Part shown: positions 32,554-41,236 of the stretch, piece after piece
How positions within the stretch are numbered: position 1 is the stretch's first letter
Layout of the letters: each line of letters opens with the position of its first letter
Assembly (NCBI GenBank): GCA_963703665.1
Contig: CAVPFB010000010.1
Coordinates: 62,001 to 126,000 of the forward strand
DNA: 64,000 nt
Reading direction: 5' to 3'
Source of the DNA: AP-15 sp963703665
Lineage (GTDB): Bacteria > Pseudomonadota > Alphaproteobacteria > ATCC43930 > CGMCC-115725
Program-made: the position numbers and the translations under genes
The notes under the pieces: generated by a model
Database searches by the model: none
What the model was told of the DNA's origin: nothing
What the model saw: only the letters and a program-made list of their open reading frames with translations

Positions 32554-32811
32554 ATGGTGCTCAAGGGGATCGTGACCGCGGTGCAGGAGAGCCGGTTTCA
32601 GCTGGCTCTCGACACTGGGGGGATCCGCCTGCTGGTGCTCGCCCACCAGGCGCCGCTCGAATGCGCGGAGCTGCTGCGCCTCAAACGCGATAGGGTTCCG
32701 GTCGTCGTCCGGTGTCGGGCGAACGCGGCGCTGGTCGCAGCCGAGGCGCACCACATTTCTACGACCCGCGACCGCACCGAGGCCCAATCCAGTTCGGGAG
32801 CGACCCCATGA
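32554..32811 (+). CDS. Small protein at the head of the formate dehydrogenase operon
   Basis: An 85-residue reading frame, MVLKGIVTAVQESRFQLALD..., whose stop overlaps the ATG of the formate dehydrogenase alpha gene (ATGA at 32808). I recall similar 75-85-residue proteins with GIVTAVQExRFQL and a following LFVLSHRAPLE-like strand upstream of FDH alpha genes in Burkholderia and rhizobia. It looks like a small all-beta fold and has no signal peptide or catalytic motif. Overlapping start and stop imply translational coupling with the dehydrogenase. The function is unknown. Confidence 0.62.
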   Translation: MVLKGIVTAVQESRFQLALDTGGIRLLVLAHQAPLECAELLRLKRDRVPVVVRCRANAALVAAEAHHISTTRDRTEAQSSSGATP

Positions 32812-35800
32812 CCAAGATTCGCAAAAGCGTCGCCAGCCGGGTCAGCGGTTTTTTTCGCGACTGGTCGTTGCCGCGGCAGGCGGCTGGGCAGAGCCCCTAT
32901 GCCGAGGCGGCGCAGAGCATGCTGTCGCGCGAGCTGAAGTCGAGGCTCGCCGAGGCCGATGCTGTCGGGACCCTCGTCTGCCCTTACTGCGCGGTCGGCT
33001 GCAGCATGCTCGGCTACGCCAGGGACGGGCGGATGATCCATATCGAAGGCGACCCGCGCAGCCCGATCAACCAGGGCACCCTGTGCCCGAAGGGGGCGGC
33101 CACCTTCGGCTGGCTGACCAGCGAGCAGCGCCTTGATCACGTGCTCTATCGCGCACCATACGCGGACCGGTGGGAGCGCCGGCCGCTCGACTGGGCGATG
33201 GACAGGATCGCCCAGCTGGTGCGCAAGACCCGCGACGACACCTTTGTCCGGAAACTGCCGGACGGGGTCGCCGTCAATCATACGCTGGCCATCGCCTCGC
33301 TTGGCGGGGCCACCCTCGACAACGAGGAGAACTACCTGATCAAGAAGTTGTTCGGGGGCGCCTTGGGCATGGTGTGGATCGAGAACCAGGCCCGCGTCTG
33401 ACACAGCTCGTCGGTGCCCAGTTTGGGCGCCACGTATGGCCGCGGCGCGGCCACCATGCCACAATGGGATCTGGCCAATTCGGACTGCATCATCGTGATG
33501 GGGTCCAACATGGCCGAAAACCATCCGATCGCTTTCCGCTTTGTGCTGCAGGCGAAGGAGAAGGGCGCCACAATCATTCATGTCGACCCGCGCTTCACCC
33601 GAACTTCGGCGTTGTGCGATCTTTATGCGCCGATCCGGGCCGGCACCGACATCGCTTTTCTCGGCGGCCTGATCCGCTACCTGATCGAGAACGATCTTTG
33701 GTTCAGGGAGTACGCGCTCGCCTACACCAACCTCTCGACGATCATCGACGAGCGGTTTCGGCGACGCGACCTCGCTCGATGGCGTGTTTTCCGGCTGGGA
33801 TGAGGAAACTCGGCACCTATAAATACGATTCCTGGCAGTACCAGGGCGAAGAGGTTCCGTCGTCGCTGGCCGAGCACGACACCAACACCACCGAGTCTTT
33901 CAGCGAAAAGACGCAAGCGGATGGAAAAGGGGCCGCCGCCGCGCGACCCGACCTTGCAGCATCCGAACACGGTCTATCAGATCCTGAGGCGGCATTATTC
34001 TGTCTACACGCCGGAGAAGGTCGAAGAGATCACCGGCTGCCCGCGCGAAATCTTTCTGAAAGTGGCGCAGGCGCTGACGCACGGCTTCCGGACGCGAGCG
34101 GACTGCCGCGTTCTGCTACGCGGTCGGCTGGACGCATCACACGACGGGCGTGCAGATCATCCGCGCCGCGGCCCTGATCCAGGCGTTGCTCGGCAATACC
34201 GGACGGCCGGGCGGCGGTGTCCTCGCATTGCGCGGACATTCCAGCATCCAGGGCAGCACCGACATCCCGACCCTCTACAACATGCTGCCGAGCTATCTGC
34301 CGCAGCCGCAGGCCGGCAAAGCGCACGCGACGTTGGAGGAGTTCCTGAAGAGCGAGACGACCCCGACCGGGCTGGTGGCACAATTTCCCTAAATACGCGG
34401 TGAGCCTGCTGCGCGCTTGGTACGGCGAGCATGCGACCCCCGAAAACGAGTGGGGCTATCAGTGGCTGCCGCGCATCGTCGGCGACCACTCGCAGCTGCC
34501 GATGACGTTGGCGATCGCGCGACGGCGTGATCCGCGGGCCTGTTCGTGCTCGGCCAAAACCCGGTCATCGGCGGCAGCAACTCGGGCATGGTCCAGCGCG
34601 GCTTGGCCGAGCTCGACTGGATGGTGGTGCGCGACTTCGCCGAGACCGAAACCGCATCGTTCTGGTATGCCGGCCAGCCCGGTCAAATCCGGCGAGCTGC
34701 GCCCGCGCGACATCAAGACCGAGGTGTTTCTGATGCCGGCGGCATTGGTCGGCGAAAAGGACGGCACCTTCACCAATACGCACCGGCTCGTGCAATGGCA
34801 CGACAAGATCGTCGAGCCGCCGGGCGACAGCCGCTCGGAAACCTGGTTCATGTTCCACCTCGGGCGTCGCCTCAAGGAGCTCTACGCGGACAGCACCGAC
34901 CCCAGAGGACGCGCCGATCAATGCGCTCGACTTGGGATTACCCGACCACCGGTGCGAGCGAGGAGCCCTCGGTCGAGGCGGTGCTGAAGGAGATCAACGG
35001 CTACACCTGGCCCGACCGTCGCCAGATCGCCGGCTTTCAGGATCGAAGGACGACGGCTCGACCGCCTGCGGCGTGTGGACCTATTCCGGCGTCTTCCCCG
35101 CGGACGACCACAACCGGGCGCGCTCGCGTCGCCCGGATGGGCCCGGACGGGCCGGGCACCCATCTCGGCTGGGGCTTCGCCTGGCCGGCCAACCGGCGCA
35201 CGCTCTACAACCGCGCCGCCGCCGATCCGCAGGGCAGACCCTGGTCGGAACAGAAAAAGCTGGTGTGGTGGGACGAGGGAGCGCGGCGCTGGAACGGCCA
35301 CGACGCGTCGATTTCGAGCGAACGAAGCGGCCCGATTACGAGCCCGACTGGTCGCAGCAGCCGAAGGGGATGGAGGCGATCGACGGCTGCTCGCCGTTCA
35401 CGATGATCGCCGACGGCAAGAGCTCGCTGTTCGTGCCCTCCGGCCTCAAGGACGGGCCGTTGCCGACCCATTACGAGCCGGTCGAATCCCCGGTCCCGAA
35501 CCTGCTGCACCGGCAGCAGAGCAGCCCGGTCGCCAAGCTGTGGCCGCGCGACGACAACCCTTATCATCAGATCGCCGACGCCGCGCTTTCCGTTCGTTCT
35601 GACGACGTATCGGCTGACCGAGCATCATGCCGGCGGGGCCCCGACGCGCTCGGTGGCGGTACTCGCCGAGCTTGCAGCCCGAGGCGTTCGTCGAAATCGC
35701 ACCCGAGCTGGCCGCCGAACACGGCGTCGCCAATCTCGACTGGGTCGATATTGTCGACCGCGCGCGGCGAGGTCGAGGCCAAGGCGTTGGTCACTAATCG

Positions 35801-36011
35801 GTTGCGGCCGCTGCAGATCGCCGGGCGCCGCGTGCATCAGATCGGGATGCCGTGGCATTTCGGCTGGCAGGGGTACGCCACCGGCGACATCGCCAATGTG
35901 CTGACGAGCGTCGTCGGCGACGCCAACACCTCGATCCACGAGGGCAAGGCGTTGACCTGCAACCTGCGCAAGGGGCGGCTGCGCCGAACCGCGCCGCTTG
36001 CTCGGGGGTGA
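32808..36011 (+). CDS. fdnG: Formate dehydrogenase alpha subunit, selenocysteine-containing (about 16 frameshifts)
   Basis: Molybdopterin (bis-MGD) catalytic subunit oxidising formate to CO2. 4Fe-4S cysteines are C58, C61, C65 and C93 (CPYCAVGC...LCPKG). The in-frame UGA at 33399-33401 is codon 198, between NQARV and HSSSVPSLGATYGRGA. E. coli FdnG carries Sec at 196 in the same context, and the SECIS hairpin follows, so UGA is Sec, not a stop. Downstream motifs include MGSNMAENHPIAFRF, DPRFTRTSALCD, RGHSSIQGSTDIPTLYN and DDGSTACGVWTYSG. Frame changes fall near 33756, 33813, 33930, 34095, 34389, 34518, 34538, 34674, 34907, 34928, 35042, 35140, 35305, 35586, 35671 and 35756; 14 are +1 and two are -1. 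No twin-arginine leader is visible, so a cytoplasmic active site is possible. Either sequence errors or recent decay explain the breaks. Confidence 0.9.
33399..33434 (+). promoter_or_regulatory. Selenocysteine UGA codon and candidate bacterial SECIS hairpin
   Basis: The UGA (33399-33401) is followed after seven bases by a stem-loop: 33409-33411 pairs with 33432-33434, a C at 33412 is bulged, and 33413-33419 pairs with 33425-33431 (one G-U), leaving the five-base loop AGUUU that contains the GU typical of SelB-recognised loops. Position and size match E. coli fdhF/fdnG SECIS elements. selA, selB, selC and selD are not in this window. Confidence 0.75.
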
Positions 36012-36012
36012 C

Positions 36013-36941
36013 ATGAGCGTCCATCCGCGCGCCCTCGATTATCCGCAATCGCAGCTCGACGGGCCGATCCCGCACGAAAGCGAGCTGACCTCCGGAATCG
36101 TCGTCGAGCCGGGTCGACTCCTATGGCTTTTTCACCGACACGACGTTGTGCATCGGCTGCAAGGCGTGCGAGGTCGCGTGCAAGGAGTGGAACCTGTTGC
36201 CGGCCGATGATCTGCGGGCTGACCGGGATGAGCTACGACAACACCGGCGCGCTTGTCGGCGACGACCTGGCGGCATGTCGCGTTTATCGAAAAGCCCGGC
36301 ATCGAAAAGATCGGCGCGGGAGGCGAGCCCGCGACCGAGATGCGGCCATTCCAGAGCAACTGGCTGATGATGAGCGATGTGTGCAAGCACTGCCACAACG
36401 CCCCCTGCCTCGAAGCCTGTCCGACGGGCGCCTTGTTCCGCACCGAATTCGACACCGTCGTGGTGCAGCAGGACATCTGCAACGGCTGCGGCATATTGCG
36501 TGCCGGCCTGCCCGTTCGGCGTCGTCGAGCTGAGCGCCGTCGACGGCAGAGCGCACAAATGCACATTGTGCTACGACCGGCTGAAGGACAGCCTCGAACC
36601 GGCCTGCGCCAAGAGCTGTCCGACCGACTCGATCCAATTTGGCGAGATCGGCGAATTGCAGCACCGCGCCGAAAACCGCGTCGCCGAACTCCACGAACGC
36701 GGCGTCGGCGAGGCCTATCTCTACGGCGCGCCGGGTGCGCCCGGCGCCACCGGCGGGCTCGGGCACCTGAACGCGTTCTTTCTGCTGACCGACCGGCCCG
36801 AGGTCTACAATTTGCCGGCGGCGCCGACCCGCGCCTCCAACCGCGTCGGTCCGAGCCTCGGAGCCGGGCTGGGCGCAGTCGGCCGCCCTGATGCTGGCGA
36901 CGATCGGGCTCTTGATGAGCGGCGCGAAGACCTCCCGATGA
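36013..36941 (+). CDS. Formate dehydrogenase iron-sulfur (beta) subunit, about five frameshifts
   Basis: A four-cluster ferredoxin-like electron-transfer subunit of the DMSO reductase B/FdnH type. Cysteine motifs appear in order: TTLCIGCKACEVACKEWN, CKHCHNAPCLEACPTGALF, CNGCG..CVPACPFGVV and CTLCYDRL...CAKSCPTDSI. The C-terminus has a hydrophobic segment (SAALMLATIGLLMSG) that anchors it to the membrane. It starts two bases after the alpha stop and its TGA overlaps the next ATG (36938). Inserted bases near 36117, 36214, 36268, 36492 and 36868 break the frame; all are +1. Apart from those, coding is continuous without internal stops. It passes electrons from the alpha subunit to the membrane partner. 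Confidence 0.88.
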
Positions 36942-37937
36942 GGGCGCGCGCACCCTATGGGCGCGAAGCCAAATACGCGCCGCCGGCGCCGACCCCGAGC
37001 AAGGACGGCGTCACCTATTACGATCAGCCGCAGCTGAAGCCGAGCCTCTATGGCTGGCGGGTGGCGCTCTACATCTTCGTCGCCGGTCTTTCCGGGGGCT
37101 CGCAGATGCTGGCGGCCGCGGCCGATCTCTTCGGTGGCGAGCGCGGCCGCGGCATCGTCCGGCGCGGGCGCACTCTGGCGCTGCTCGCCGTCGCCGCGGG
37201 ACCCGGGCTGCTGATCGCCGATCTGCACTACCCCCGCCGCTTTTACAACATGCTGCGGATCTTCCGGCCGACCTCGCCAATGTCGATCGGGACCTATGTG
37301 CTGTCGACCTTCAGCCTGTTCAGCCTGGTCACCGCCGCGGCGGAATATCTGGGCGGCAACGGCGGCGGCTGGCGTGCCGCGGCGCGCGGCGCGCAACTGC
37401 CGGCGGTGCTCGCCGGGGCCGGGCATGACCACTTATACCGCGGCGTTGCTGGCGGCGACCAGCACGCCCTATTGGGCCGCAGCACCTCGCCCGCTCGCGG
37501 CCGAGTTCGCCGGCTCGGCAATCGCCTCCGCCGCGGCGGCGCTGGCGCTCGGCGAACGCGCGGCCGGCGAGGCCGAGTTGGCGCAGCGGCTTGAAGCCGT
37601 CGCCGCTCTGGCGAGCGCCGCCGAGCTTGCTGCCGCGATCCGCGCCGACCATCAGCGCCGCCAGCGGGGGCTCGACGATTCGAATGACCCGGCTTCGGCA
37701 ATCAGCCCCGGCAGCATTGCGGCCTCGGCGATGGTCGCGTTGCCGCTCGGCCTCTATTCCGCCGGGCTGCTGCGGCGGCGCCGGCAACCCATTCTGGCGG
37801 TCGCCATGTCTATCGCGGTGCTGGCGGGGAGCTTGATGCTGCGCCGGTCGGTGCTGCTTGCCGGCAACGAATCCGCGCGCCAATCGCGCCAGTCGCTGCG
37901 CTTTGCGCGTCGAGAGCCGCGGGACCCGGACGGATGA
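36938..37937 (+). CDS. NrfD-like membrane subunit of formate dehydrogenase, one frameshift
   Basis: A ~330-residue integral membrane protein of the NrfD/PsrC family that would receive electrons from the beta subunit and reduce quinone. It replaces the cytochrome b556 subunit found with E. coli FdnGH. Helical segments include VALYIFVAGLSGGSQMLAAAADL, TLALLAVAAGPGLLIADLH, PMSIGTYVLSTFSLFSLVTAA and MVALPLGLYSAGLL, with the family motif DLHYPRRFYNMLR. One extra G near 37420 shifts the frame (AVLAGAG, then MTTYTAALLAATSTPYW). The start overlaps the beta stop, and its TGA overlaps the next ATG at 37934. The basic C-terminal tail faces the cytoplasm by prediction. Confidence 0.83.
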
Positions 37938-38287
37938 GCGGATCGGGGAAGCCTGCCGGGGCTGGCGTGGACGTGTCGGGCCGCGGTCGCGAGGCGCTGG
38001 CTCGGCTCGACCACGTTCTTCGCGACCATCCGGCGCTGCTCGCGGCGGAACTGACCGACGCGGTGCGGGGCGTCGTTGCCCTGCGCGGCGAGATGATCGT
38101 GCGCCGCGATCGCGACGGGCCCGGGCCGGCCGTCGACCAGCGGTTGGAGCGGGTCAACGCGGTCCTGAGCATGCTGATCGGCAGCGAGTTTCCGCTGACC
38201 GGAGCGCGTTGGCAGCGCATCGAGCGCGCCAGGGACGTGCTGAGGGAGATCCTCGCCGAGGAAGAGGCGCCGGCGCGCGCCGGCTGA
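37934..38287 (+). CDS. Small conserved protein at the end of the formate dehydrogenase operon
   Basis: A 117-residue soluble protein, start overlapping the NrfD-like gene stop (ATGA). It is mostly helical and charged: ALARLDHVLRDHPALLAAEL, VVALRGEMIVRRDRD, RLERVNAVLSMLIGSEFPL and WQRIERARDVLREILAEEE. I recall similar helical proteins at this position in other Sec-FDH operons, but I cannot name a domain. It is not FdhE or FdhD by sequence. Strict overlap with the upstream gene suggests stoichiometric expression, perhaps as an assembly factor, which is inference. Confidence 0.6.
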   Translation: MSGSGKPAGAGVDVSGRGREALARLDHVLRDHPALLAAELTDAVRGVVALRGEMIVRRDRDGPGPAVDQRLERVNAVLSMLIGSEFPLTGARWQRIERARDVLREILAEEEAPARAG

Positions 38288-38420
38288 GGTAAAGCCGCGG
38301 GCCGGCGTCGTTCGCGCGGTGGTCCGAAAACAGCCCGGCGCCGGGTTGTCCCAGCCGGCCGCCGGATGCTAAGACTTGAGCAAAGTCAGAGCGATAAGTT
38401 GCCCCGTCGGGAGGACCGCC

Positions 38421-39782
38421 ATGAAATCGGGTCTGTTCAGCAGCGAACCGCTGTCGCCGGCGGCGCGGCGCACAATTGTCGCCGGCAGCGTCGGCTTTGC
38501 CGTCGATTTCTTCGACATCTACCTGCCGGCCCTGGTGCTGGTGCCGGTCATGAGCTATTTCGAGCCGCAGGGCCTCAGCTCGACGGCAACCACCACGATC
38601 TATTACTTCACGATCGTCGCCACCCTGCTCGGCCGTCCCTGCGGTGCGGTGATCTTCGGCCACTGGGCCGACAAGATCGGCCGCCGCCGGACGACGATGA
38701 TCAGCATCGCCGGGTTCGGCATTTTCACCTTGCTGATCGCCGGCATTCCCGGTGATGCCGCGATCGGCATCTGGTCGCTGGTGCTGCTGATCGCGATCCG
38801 CTTTGTCGGCGGCGTGTTCATGGGCGGCGAATACACCTCGAACAACACGCTGGCGCTCGAGATGGTGCCGAAGGACCGGCGCGGCTTTGTCGGCGGGCTG
38901 ATTCAGGGCTCCTTCCCGATCGGCTTCGCCGTCGTTTCGCTGGTCACGACGGTCATGCTGAGCCTCACCACGAAGGCCCAGTATTACGCCTGGGGATGGC
39001 GCGTCCCGTTCCTGCTCGGCTTCGCTATCGCCTTCGCGTTTCTGTTCTATTACCGGAGCGTGCCCGAATCGACCTTGTGGCAGGCGAGCGAGAAGAGCGC
39101 CCGGCCGCTCAGGGACGTGCTGTCGGGCAGACATCTGCGTACGCTCGGCCAGATCTTTCTGATGATGAGCGGCTTTTGGCTGGTTGGCCAGCCTTCGACC
39201 CTACTGCCGGCAATCATGGTCCAGCATCTGCATGTACCGAGCCGGCTGACCTCGAACGGCTTTCTGTTCGCCAGCATCGCGTTGTTCTTCGCCTTTGTCG
39301 GCAATGCCCTGCTGAGCCAGATGATCGGCCGGCGCCGCGCCATCGTGATCGCCTCGACGGCGGTGCTGATCGGCGGCCCGCTGCTCTACTACGCCACGAT
39401 CACCAACGCGCTCGACGGCGGCACGCCGCTGGTCACCACGATCCTCGCCGCTGCTTTCCACGTGCTGGCGCTTTCGCCCTGGGGGATCGTGACCGTCTAT
39501 ATCTGCGAGCGTTTCCCGACCCATGTGCGCGCCAGCGGCTATGGCATCGGCTACAGTCTGGCGGTGGTGATCCCCTCCTTCGCCGGCATCTACACACTGT
39601 GGCTCGCGCATGTGATGCCGTATCTCTATACGCCGATCGTGCTCTTGGTTCTGGCGACGATGCTGATGATCGTCGGCGCCCTGCTCGGCCCCGAGACGCG
39701 GGAGGCGGAGATGCACCTGCCGGATCTCGGCTTCGGACAGGTCCGGGGTTCCGGGCCGTTTGCGGCGTCCCGCTCGGACTGA
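38421..39782 (+). CDS. MFS transporter (metabolite:H+ symporter type)
   Basis: A 453-residue twelve-helix secondary transporter. The loop 2-3 signature is GHWADKIGRRRTTM; the N-terminus has VGFAVDFFDIYLPALVLVPVM, the helix 4-5 region reads RFVGGVFMGGEYTSNNTLALEMVP, and SWR-type YAWGWRVPFLLG follows helix 6. These are features of the metabolite:H+ symporter (ProP/KgtP/ShiA-like) subfamily. The ATG at 38421 follows GGGAGGA; the upstream in-frame codon at 38376 is unlikely. The substrate, probably a carboxylate or osmolyte, is not determinable. It lies downstream of the formate dehydrogenase operon with a 130-base gap, so a link to formate is only possible, not shown. Confidence 0.9.
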   Translation: MKSGLFSSEPLSPAARRTIVAGSVGFAVDFFDIYLPALVLVPVMSYFEPQGLSSTATTTIYYFTIVATLLGRPCGAVIFGHWADKIGRRRTTMISIAGFGIFTLLIAGIPGDAAIGIWSLVLLIAIRFVGGVFMGGEYTSNNTLALEMVPKDRRGFVGGLIQGSFPIGFAVVSLVTTVMLSLTTKAQYYAWGWRVPFLLGFAIAFAFLFYYRSVPESTLWQASEKSARPLRDVLSGRHLRTLGQIFLMMSGFWLVGQPSTLLPAIMVQHLHVPSRLTSNGFLFASIALFFAFVGNALLSQMIGRRRAIVIASTAVLIGGPLLYYATITNALDGGTPLVTTILAAAFHVLALSPWGIVTVYICERFPTHVRASGYGIGYSLAVVIPSFAGIYTLWLAHVMPYLYTPIVLLVLATMLMIVGALLGPETREAEMHLPDLGFGQVRGSGPFAASRSD

Positions 39783-39795
39783 GCGGGGCCGAAGG

Positions 39796-39822
39796 AGGCG
39801 GGCCGTCGCCCGCCTGCGTTTT
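39796..39822 (+). terminator. Putative intrinsic terminator after the MFS gene
   Basis: An eight-base perfect stem (39796-39803 with 39808-39815) around a CGTC loop is followed by GCG and four T residues, 13 bases past the MFS stop. The U-tract is short and interrupted, so the call is moderate. Confidence 0.6.
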
Positions 39823-39968
39823 CTCTGCCGTCGTCGCAGCTCTCGGCTGCAGAGCGGAACCAAACCCTGGCGCGAGGCGTCTCGCATGGCGGGGCCGAAG
39901 CGGCGTTGCGCCGGGAAGTGGTGCTGCGCCCTTGCGGCCCGGTCGCAGCAATTCGATCGGAGCCGATC

Positions 39969-40388
39969 ATGGCAAGCCATCAGTCTTCCGCCGAAAAGCG
40001 CACGGTCGCGCGCGTCATGCACGAGTTCAAGCACGGCGAGCTCAAGACCGCGCGCGGTTCGCGAAAAGTCAAAAACCCGAAGCAGGCGATCGCGATCGCG
40101 CTGAGCGAGGCCGGCGCCTCCAACCAACAGAGCGAAGCGGCCAACGTCCACAACCGCGGCCGCACCAAGGCCAAGGAGAGCCACGGCGAGACCTATGAGG
40201 ACGAAGCCGAAGGCCACCGCGCCACCCAGAAAACCTATGCCCGCGCGACGGCGCGCTCGCATGGAAGCGGCAAGGCCGAGGGTCACGAGAAAACCCGCGC
40301 CGAGCTCTATGCCGAAGCCAAGCGCCGCAACATCCCCGGCCGCTCGAAGATGGACAAAGCCCGGCTCGGGCACGCTCTCGCCCGCTGA
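39969..40388 (+). CDS. DUF6496 domain-containing small basic protein
   Basis: A 139-residue, lysine- and arginine-rich hydrophilic protein. Its N-terminus shows the DUF6496 pattern RVMHEFKHGELKTARGSRKVKNPKQAIAIALSEAG, and the C-terminus ends with AELYAEAKRRNIPGRSKMDKARLGHALAR, resembling a Rho-N/SAP-like helix-turn-helix tail (LYxxAKxxxIxGRSKMxKxxL). High charge and the SAP-like tail suggest nucleic-acid binding or a stress-related role, but no function is established. The ATG at 39969 was chosen because family similarity begins at residue 8. It is a single gene. Confidence 0.72.
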   Translation: MASHQSSAEKRTVARVMHEFKHGELKTARGSRKVKNPKQAIAIALSEAGASNQQSEAANVHNRGRTKAKESHGETYEDEAEGHRATQKTYARATARSHGSGKAEGHEKTRAELYAEAKRRNIPGRSKMDKARLGHALAR

Positions 40389-40594
40389 CGCTCGCGCACC
40401 GCCAGCCCTCAGAGCGGCTCAAAAGCAACTTTAAGGATCCAACATCGTGGTCATTCCCGCCTCTCGCGTCGCGAAAGCGGGAACCCAGGGGCGAGTCGGC
40501 TCACGATTCGATTCCCTGTTCAAGCCGGGGCGGGCTCTGGACCCCGCCGCCGCGCGCTTCCGCGGAGGCGACGTCTGATCGGATGATGCCCTAG

Positions 40595-41236
40595 CTAGAG
40601 CGCGCGAGCGGCGGCGAGAAATGTGCGGATTTTGTCGGGGTCCTTCTTTCCGAGGCGGTTCTCTACGCCGGACGAAACATCGACGCAGGCCGCTCCGGAA
40701 ATACGCACCGCCTCGGGCAGCAGCGCGGCGGTCAATCCGCCCGACAGCATCCACGGGCGCCGCCATGAACGGCCGGCGATCAGCCGCCAGTCGAAAGCAA
40801 GCCCATTGCCGCCGGGCAGCGCATCCGGCCGAGATGGCGGCTTCGCATCGAACAACAAAACATCGGCGGCCTGCTCGTGCTCTGCGGCGCGGACGAGATC
40901 GTCGGGGGTGGCGATCGGCACCGCCTTGATCATCTTGCGGCCAAAGCGCTCCCTGGCTTCCGCCACACGATCCGGGCTCTCGCTTCCGTGAAATTGAAGA
41001 AAATCGATCGGCGCCGTGGCGAGGACGGCCGCGATCATCTCGTCCTCGGCATCGACGAAGAGCCCGACCCGGGCGGTCCCGGCAGGAACCGCGGCGCAGA
41101 GCCGGGCCGTCTCGGCTGCAGTGACCGCGCGCGGGCTCGGCGGGTAGAACACAAAACCCAGATAGGCGGCGCCCCCGGCGACGGCAGCCGTCACCGCCGC
41201 TTCGCTGGACAATCCGCAGATCTTGGCCGCAACCAT
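40595..41236 (-). CDS. trpF: Phosphoribosylanthranilate isomerase
   Basis: A 213-residue TIM-barrel isomerase, third step of tryptophan synthesis. It opens with VAAKICGLSSEAAVTAAVAGG (the catalytic cysteine in KICG), continues with LGFVFYPPSPR, VGLFVDAE and DFLQFHGSESP, has the catalytic aspartate in LLFDAKPP and ends in LSGGLTAAL and VDVSSGVENRLGKKDPDKI. It overlaps the phaR stop by one base (TAATG), so translation should be coupled to phaR. The usual partners trpB and trpA are not downstream; the next gene is convergent. The frame is intact. Confidence 0.94.
   Translation of the reverse strand: MVAAKICGLSSEAAVTAAVAGGAAYLGFVFYPPSPRAVTAAETARLCAAVPAGTARVGLFVDAEDEMIAAVLATAPIDFLQFHGSESPDRVAEARERFGRKMIKAVPIATPDDLVRAAEHEQAADVLLFDAKPPSRPDALPGGNGLAFDWRLIAGRSWRRPWMLSGGLTAALLPEAVRISGAACVDVSSGVENRLGKKDPDKIRTFLAAARAL

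Noticed and set aside
33399..33401. Stop codon ending the formate dehydrogenase alpha gene early
   Set aside because: The codon is UGA at the known selenocysteine position, homology continues directly after it and a SECIS-like hairpin follows, so it is not a nonsense mutation.
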